This document shows, piece by piece, positions 57,534 through 64,000 of a stretch of DNA of 64,000 nucleotides; within the stretch, counting starts at the first letter, position 1, and the number at the start of each line of letters is the position of its first letter. The stretch covers positions 6,503,170 to 6,567,169 of the forward strand of contig NC_031480.1 in NCBI RefSeq assembly GCF_000006565.2, in the 5' to 3' direction. The notes beneath the pieces are model-generated. The model ran no database searches. It worked only from the letters and a program-made list of their open reading frames with translations, and was not told where the DNA came from. The position numbers and the translations under genes were made by a program. Source of the stretch: Toxoplasma gondii ME49. Lineage: Eukaryota; Apicomplexa; Conoidasida; Eucoccidiorida; Sarcocystidae.

Positions 57534-60113
57534 CATACATGTATACATGTATACATGTATATATGTATATGTGTATATATGTATATGTGTATATATGTAT
57601 ATGTGTATATATGTATATGTGTATGTTCGCGTGAACAATAGACAGATTGTGTTTGTTCCCGAGGCTTCTCCTCGATTTGCAGTTCTTTTCTCGTGAAAGA
57701 AAAGTTCGTTCACTATCCTTCTTCTCTGTTCATTTCTCTTCTTTCTTCATCTCTTTTTTTGGCACCTTCTCGACTCTCCGTTTCTTCTCTTGAAAAAATT
57801 AAACGCAGTCTGCCGCTTCTTCTTTTAGTTCTTGCTTCGATTTGGCCGTGCGGCATGCACAGCCCCGCTCCTCGCAGGATTCCTCCACCGACAATCCGGT
57901 GAATCGTCACATCCTCGGATTTCCTTTTTGCATCCGGCTTCGTCGCAATTGCAGCTGCATGGCTCTAGCACCCCTGCAGATGTATGTACACTTGAACGCG
58001 CCACTGTGCTCACCCTTTCCTCCACAGCGCTTGCTTTACAGAACCTCCACGCATGTTTCGTTTCTTCACTCACCAGTCTGGCGCAGCGGCGTGTGACGTC
58101 TTGAATGAGGGCGGCGAAGTCTCGCGCCTCGTCTTGCGCCTGTCCGCGAGTCTCCTCGGAATTCCCCGGCCCTGGGTGCGCTTGGCGATCGGCTCTGCAT
58201 GCAAGGCGCGTACGCAGCCGGACGTTCTCGCGGTTCTCGTCCACGATCTCCGTCAAGAGCTGAGGAGAAACAAACAGAGGCAGAAGAAGAGAGGCGGCCC
58301 AAGCAGCAGCCGTAGAGGACAGAGAAACAACCGGTCCCCCGAAACAAAGAATGCGCAGAATCAGGTGAAGGAGCGAAAAGAGCGCAAGAAGCGAAGCAGA
58401 AGCGAATGCGCGACGAAACAGACTGAAGGGAAGGAACGAAACGAACGCACGGATGTATGGATGCAGGGAAGTTGAGTCTCCCGCAAGACAAACGTCCAGC
58501 GTGGATATGCATGCGAGAACGACTCGAGAGCCACAAACATAGACAGACACAGAAATGGGTGAGTCGCCGTACATGGCCGGCCACAGACAATCACAGTTGT
58601 TGCAAAAGGCGCATTTCTGTAGTATGACTATAAGGGTGAACACCTGAGGAGATACACCGCCGTCGCAGCATGCATTTGAGGGGAACGGTTCGCGGAGACT
58701 GCGCGCAGACTTTTTTTTGTCGACGGAGAGCAGAAACGGTTTGTGGTTCAGGGTGGAGAGAATTCGGACCTGGTCGAGTTCAGCCTGCAGCTGTCTCTCT
58801 TCTTCTTCACTGTCTTGCAGTTTCTTCTGCAACTCTTTAACGCCTTCCTGCCGTCGCGCAACGTCTGCTTCGGCCGGGTCTGCGCCTTGCTCCGCAGACA
58901 AACGCTTCGCGCGAGCTTCTGCAAACGAAAAGAGCCAAGACGAGAGCACATGGCGGGGGCGAAATGAGACAAGAGAGGAGAACAGGAGGACGAAGGAAAG
59001 AGACGCAGAAGAGAGACGACAGAAGAAGGAGAAGAAGAAGGAATAGGAGCAAGAGACAGAAGACAGGAGAGGACGGAGAAGAAAGAAGAGGGGAAACGAC
59101 GAGAGAAGAGAGAGGAGAGGACAGCATAGAGGCAGAACAGAGAGGAAGGAAGAACAGTAGAAAGGAGGAAAGAATGAGGAAAAAGGACAGGGAGAGAAAA
59201 GAAGAGGCGGCCGACTTTCAGTTCGGCAAAATGACCTGACATGTTTGTTCTTCAACAATGCAATCTTTTCTGCTTACCTTGCACACAAAGAGAAGCTTGT
59301 GGTTGTTCGTATCCGCATTCGCATGCAGCGGGAGGATCCAAAACTCGATAACGGTCTAACCACGTCTGCAAAAAAAAAACCAACAGAAACCTCGAGTCGA
59401 CAGCAGTCCAACTTTCCTTTCCAGAAAAACTCGCGCTCTCCCCCGTCGGCTCCTCCTCCCCCCGTCTAAATGTTCGATCTCCTTCCTCTGTGTCCTTCTT
59501 CTACCTTCTTGGGTGTTCCTCCCCTCCTCCTTGCTCTCGATACTTGAAGCTCTCCTTCAGCTCTCCTTCAGCTCTCCCGGACCGTCTCGGGGCTTCTTTC
59601 GCGTTTTGTGCCTCCTCTTGCTACGTCCGTCCTCTTCTTCTCCCTTTCCGTTTTCTTCTGCCTTTCCGTTTTCTTCTGCCTTTCTCCTTTCCTGCTCTCT
59701 TCCGCGTTCCTCCTCTTTCTTCTCCCTTCTTCGGTCTCCGCCGGTTCCTCTCTTTCTTCTCGCTGCTCGACTTCTCGCAGTCTGCGAGCCGTGTTTCACC
59801 CGACCCTGTAGACAGCAAGTTCAGCGAGGAAGGCGCGCTCTGTGCAGACGCGTTGAATCACCGGGTGTCGCAGAACTTGTAAGCAAGGATCCTCGACGCC
59901 CGGCAGTCGCTTCTCCGAGATCTTCACAGAGAGGTCGTTCAATCCCTGCTCGACGATCTCGTCTGTCAACCTCCTCAGTCGCTCCCACAGCGCGTCCGAG
60001 TCGACTCGCAGACACCGCAGACAGCGTCGCCACAACAGCCGCCCTTCAAACGCCTCTGCATACGGTGGCGCCCGCGGCGCGCGGCGCTCTGCCTCCTTGG
60101 CTGTTTCTGTCAT
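55858..60113 (-). CDS. Coiled-coil protein with disordered C-terminal half
   Basis: Five minus-strand exons: 60113-59805, 59365-59278, 58918-58770, 58259-58074 and 57288-55858, in frame for 720 residues. The ATG at 60113 begins [11 protein letters not shown]. Residues 20-132 look globular, with Trp/Cys/Leu-rich helices ([40 protein letters not shown]) and a short CECGYEQPQ segment. Residues about 135-215 form a coiled coil ([39 protein letters not shown]). From about 245 on the chain is Arg/Ser/Pro-rich and disordered. No enzymatic motif is visible. The architecture would suit a cytoskeletal, centrosomal or scaffold protein, but that is a guess. The exon 1 donor AGG|GTCGGG and exon 3 donor CAG|GTCCGA are non-consensus and are the least certain points. 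Confidence 0.7.
55902..55915. repeat. Palindrome GGTGTA-TG-TACACC
   Basis: Perfect arms around TG inside the last exon of the coiled-coil gene, about 45 bp before its stop. It encodes Gln-Val-Tyr-Ile-His-Pro on the minus strand. Degenerate copies occur in the same gene at about 57062 (GGTGTA-GC-TACAGC), 57015 (half site) and 57980 (intron, GATGTA-TG-TACACT). Confidence 0.9.
57476..57626. repeat. (TA)n/TATG/GTATAC tract in the last intron of the coiled-coil gene
   Basis: About 150 bp of TA, ATACATGTAT and TATATGTGTA units lie about 190 bp upstream (in transcript sense) of the last-exon acceptor at 57288. Confidence 0.9.
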
Positions 60114-63100
60114 TTTCTCCGGCGGAAACGCGAAGAAAAAAGACCGGCGAGCAGCAGGCGAGCAAAGACCGAGAGGGAAGCGGTCGTCACAGTGGCGCGC
60201 CAGACAGACGCGAGAGCCTCCGGGGAGCGACGGGAGTTTGAAATCGAAAGAGCGAGCGCGAGAGCAGAGAGAGAAACGAGAAACAGAAACCGGGAAGCAG
60301 ACGCGAGCAGAGAGAGAAGGACTAGGGGAGAAACAAAAGGGAGACGCACCGATACGACGATGAAGGAGCACGGCAAAAACTGAAGAAAGAAACACCAGTG
60401 CAATGTTCAGAGTGAGAAGGTCGGCGGAAAAACTCAGATGTGCAGAAAAGCTCGAAAGCCGGAAGAGCCGAGTGACATTAACGCATGGCACTGGGAGAGA
60501 GGGGAGAAATAACTGAGAGGAGAAAAAGAGATGGAGAGAAAAGAAGAGACAGGAAAAAAGAGATGGAGAGAAAAGAGGGGAAAAGAACTGGCCGCTTCTC
60601 TCTGTGTTGACGCTCCTCGAGGCATGTGAAAGAGCGCAGAAGCGCAGTGCTCTTTTTTTCAGAGGAGACACGAGCCCCAGAAGAGCGAATCGACGAAAAG
60701 GAGAAGAAGACGAAACCTCGGCGCGTCAGAGAGAGACATATCAGAGAGAGACATAACGACGGATTCTCTTCAGAAAGAAGCGGGAGAAAGGGAGAAGCTG
60801 GCGGGGGAGACGGAAAAAAGATGAGAGAAGGGAGAGAAGGACTGACGAGTGAAGACAGATTCCTAAAAGAGACGAAGGAGGTCGTTGGAAGAAATGGAGG
60901 ACCTAGGACGGAGTGGGGCAGACAAAGAGCCTTCAAAGACCTGAAGAGAATGCGAAGGGCATGCGTCAGCAGAAGGTGCAGGGACGGGGAGAAGGAAACA
61001 TCGCGGGGAGAGCGAAAGTCAAGTTTCAACAGGGCGGAGGAAGACAGAGCAGAGACGGAGAGACAACAGAGAGAAAGAAAGAGGGCAGTAAATGTCACCA
61101 CGATTCGAACGGAGAACGGCAACTTGTTGCCAAAGGGTCGACACAGAGAAGAAAGAAGAGACGAAGAACGCGGAGAGAAAGAAAAGATCCGCAGACCAGA
61201 CGAGCGCGAAATCTCTCTACAGACGAAGAACAAGAGCGAGTTTAAGGCCGAGTGGAGAGAGAAACAAAGGAAGGGAAAAGGACGGGCGGGAGGGCAAGCA
61301 GAGCAAGCGATGAAAAAAGAAGGAAGGAGATCTCTTCTCTCTTGTTCTGTGCACGTCAGATTTCCTCATGAGAAGCGAGAGCAGAGAGAGAGCAACCTCC
61401 TTCCATCTGAGAACGAGAGGGGAGATTTCAAGAGAGGGGGAAAAGGACGGGAGAGGAGGGACGATGAGGAAACAAGAGAGCTTGCTTGCGCCCCCAGCGA
61501 GCTACGCACTCTCTCTTTCTCTCTCTTTCTCTTTCTCTCTCCGTCCTCTCTTGTCCAGCGACATGTGGAGCTTTTTTTTTCATGCACAATGTCTCTCTCC
61601 CGTCGCGCGAGAAAGAACGAGACTGGCGAAGAGTCTTTCAAGAAAGAGACCCTCTCTTGTGAAAGAAAAAAGTCTCAAGACGGCGCTGCGACGACCCCAG
61701 GACGATGGTTACCGTGAGAAAACCTCCGTCCGTTGCGCATGCAGGACAGCTCGCAGCGTTGCCTCAGTCTGTGTCTCTCAGATGGACAAGAACAAGCGCG
61801 GGGAAACAGGAAAGGCGCTTTTTGCGTGTGGAGGGTGAAAGAAGAACTCGACAGTCTCGCAAAAGCCGAAAATCGCAATGCCGTCCACCCGCGGATGCGC
61901 GAGAGCTCAGCGGAGCGCGATGGTCGGACAGGCGCCGCAGCTCGCATCATATCGCCGTCGAGGCGGATTCTGCGGGACGGCCGGGGGACGTGGAGGAAGA
62001 AAGAGGAAGATTTTCCTTGTTCTTCACCAGGAGGCGTTCCAGGTGCATCTTCTTTTTCCTACGGAAGGACGAAAACGCGGCAGACACGAAAATGAAGAAA
62101 ACAGCGGGAGGCAACAGTCAAGACGCCTCCATGCGTCTCAGCCTGGACACAGAACAGTTCTTTCCGAGTGAAAAGAAAACCTGGGAACGCCCCGCTCTAT
62201 AGCCAAAGAAAACCAGATGCACAAGCACTCCAGTGTCCCTCACTCGTTTCTAGAGAAAAACACAACGAACGACTAACAAAAGTACTCCTCTACCTGTCAA
62301 TACAATCACATACATACATTTGTGTATATATATATATATATATATATGTATGTAGATAGATAGATACATAAATATTCACATATGTATACATAAATATATA
62401 TATATACAAATATGTAGTTGTTTTCATGTACATAGTTTATATGCGTGTGTAGGCGATCTGGATGTACGCTCATCGTTCCGCAGACTACTGAAAGCCAGCA
62501 TGCATGCAGACATCCATCCGTACATGGACAGCCGTGTCTTCATGCAGGTGTGTGTACATGTCGACCCGCGTAGAAGTGAAGTCTCATGCATGCCCATTTC
62601 TACAATTATGCATATATATATATATATATTTACATACATATATACCTATATATATATATATATCGATCAGGACAGCAGTGAAGTAGCAGAGATGGAGAGT
62701 TGTATAGAGGTAGTTGTGTGCGTCGCCACGGATACATGCAAGTGCCTATATACATGTTTCTCTATGTTCATGTTGTGTGTGGGGAGAAGGGATTTTTGTT
62801 GCCGCAAGACGCGAATCGGTTTCGATTTGAGTAATGACTGCACGTCAAACTCGGCTGGAGAGAGAGATGTCACAGGGAAGCGAGGCGGAACCCACAGAAG
62901 CAATGTGGACTTCCCTGGGCGTCCTGGAGAGAAGCGTTTCCCAGCTTAGACGGTCTGTTTGGAAAGCGACGACAGAAGATTTGTGTGTCTCGCCGAGGAT
63001 CTACTTTTTCAGAGTCTCTCTCAAAGGCTGAAACTGCGCTGCACCTTGACGCGCGGACTTCAGCGACGCGTATCCATTCTCTGAGCATGCATGCCTCTGA

Positions 63101-63167
63101 AAGAGAAGAAGTTCCCTCGCCACGACCGCAAAAGATCTCTCTTCGCTAGATCGAATCAAAAGGCGAC
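60114..63167. other. Purine-rich flank of the coiled-coil gene, unresolved
   Basis: 60114 to about 61700 is strongly purine-rich on the plus strand and should contain the 5' UTR and promoter of the minus-strand coiled-coil gene. A 363-codon plus frame (60626-61717) has no ATG at its start and is mostly Arg/Glu/Lys from the skew. 61705-62202 holds three overlapping open frames, including one with an ATG at 61705 (165 codons) and an in-frame ATG at 62091, but none shows a motif. TA arrays follow at 62320-62410 and 62612-62666. Confidence 0.4.
62320..62410. repeat. (TA)n/GATA tract
   Basis: TA units followed by TATG and GATAGATA units. A second TA array lies at 62612-62666. Confidence 0.9.
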
Positions 63168-63356
63168 ATGCCGTCTCCTCTGCGCAAGTCGACATCGCTC
63201 TCTCGCCTTTCTACTGCTGAAGAAGGAATCTTTCAAGTGAAGTTGTCGACAAGCCGAGAAGATAACTGCCGCGTGTCTCTCTATCTCTGTTCGTCCAAGA
63301 ATCTCCACGCTGGCTCTCGCGTTCAGAGGCTCTCGAAATCAGCAGAAAATGGAACC
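63168..63356 (+). CDS. Possible first exon of a gene near the right edge (weak)
   Basis: An ATG at 63168 (CGACATGCC) opens 63 codons ending at a donor ACC|GTGAGG at 63356/63357. The sequence begins MPSPLRKSTSLSRLS and continues with EEGIFQVKLS and CRVSLYLCSSKNLHAGSRV, which looks like a folded beta-rich segment. Beyond the donor the frame becomes Glu/Lys/Arg-rich and looks intronic. No second exon could be placed before the window end. On the opposite strand, 63001-63195 holds a 64-codon frame starting MSTCAEETACRLLI that overlaps this ATG. Only one of the two is likely to be real. Confidence 0.25.
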
Positions 63357-64000
63357 GTGAGGAGTGAACAGGAGCAGGATCTAGAAGAAAGACGGAAGAA
63401 TGGGGAGCAACAGAGAGAGGAGAGAGAGAAAAACGAGAAGAAAGAAAGAGAACAAGGAGGAGAAAGTAAGAAAGGAAGAGGAGAAAGCGAGAAAGGAGGA
63501 GGAGAAAGCGAGAAAGAAGGGAGAAGAGAGAGAGAAGGAAGAAAGAAGTGAGGAGAAAGGGGATGTGACAGCTGCAGGAGAAACGTGCACTCCGTAATCG
63601 GACGAAGAGATGAATAAGAGAGAGAAAACTGAGACGTCAAGGAGAACGGATCAGAAAGACAGCGCAATCCCATACGGTAAGAAAATGGAAGGAGTGAATA
63701 CACGGGGAGAAAAGATGACGCAGAAGTCGCTTTTTGCGATAACGGCGTACATGCAGAACACAGTTCTTACAAAGGAAAAGTTGAAAATTCTCTGTCCACG
63801 GTTTCTCTCCAGAGTCCGCCACTCTCCAGAAGCAGACTGTTTTTTAACAGGCGCAGGCCCCCTACAGAAGCCTGAGCGTTCAGACAGCCGCCGACCTCTC
63901 TCCTCTCCGTCTTTCCTTCTCGCAGAATGACGAGAAAAAAACGCAACCGAGGAACATCCAGATATATAAAAGTTGCAAAAACTCTCTCCAGTCACATGTC

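Noticed and set aside
60626..61717. 363-codon plus-strand ORF
   Set aside because: It starts at a non-ATG codon, is mostly Arg/Glu/Lys from purine skew, has no motif, and lies where the 5' UTR of a minus-strand gene is expected.

Overview
The window looks like nuclear DNA of a coccidian apicomplexan, Toxoplasma gondii or a very close relative such as Neospora or Hammondia. The evidence is the balanced base composition, genes broken into many short exons with GT-AG introns, long Ser-, Arg- or acid-rich low-complexity insertions in the proteins, abundant TGCATGC words, many (TA)n arrays in introns and intergenic DNA, and a secreted-type GDA1/CD39 NTPase. The species cannot be fixed from the sequence alone. 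Gene models were built by hand: exon ends are GT-AG sites that keep the reading frame and rebuild recognisable domains.

Left third. 1-4430 is poor in genes and holds two weak lineage-specific candidates. 4431-13040 (minus) is a nine-exon gene for a 1464-residue protein with glutaredoxin, DEP and DUF547 modules. 13041-16247 is a divergent intergenic region with three copies of a palindrome GGTGTA-NN-TACACC. 16248-17183 (plus) encodes a poly-serine protein. Two adjacent minus-strand genes for RS-rich, probably nuclear proteins follow: a double CCCH zinc-finger protein (19540-20358, 5' exon unresolved) and a PWWP protein (20955-25889, four exons, 966 residues).

Middle. 25890-30379 is mostly empty. 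30380-37178 (plus) is a 13-exon DUF2009/UPF0652 gene (661 residues). Its third intron carries a 37-bp minisatellite that ends at the splice acceptor. 40286-46808 (minus) is a four-exon RING-H2 E3 ligase candidate (1777 residues) whose zinc-binding residues are spread over three exons.

Right third. 50033-52606 (plus) is a single-exon GDA1/CD39 nucleoside triphosphatase (857 residues) with a signal peptide and a long serine-rich N-terminal extension. 55858-60113 (minus) is a five-exon coiled-coil protein (720 residues). The last 4 kb holds purine-rich DNA, (TA)n arrays and a possible first exon near the right edge.

The genes are housekeeping or regulatory in type: redox/DEP signalling, chromatin reading, RNA binding, ubiquitin ligation and nucleotide hydrolysis. 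They do not form an obvious pathway. The most unusual features are the dispersed palindrome family, the AG-free minisatellite acceptor, and a glutaredoxin domain that has lost its first catalytic cysteine.
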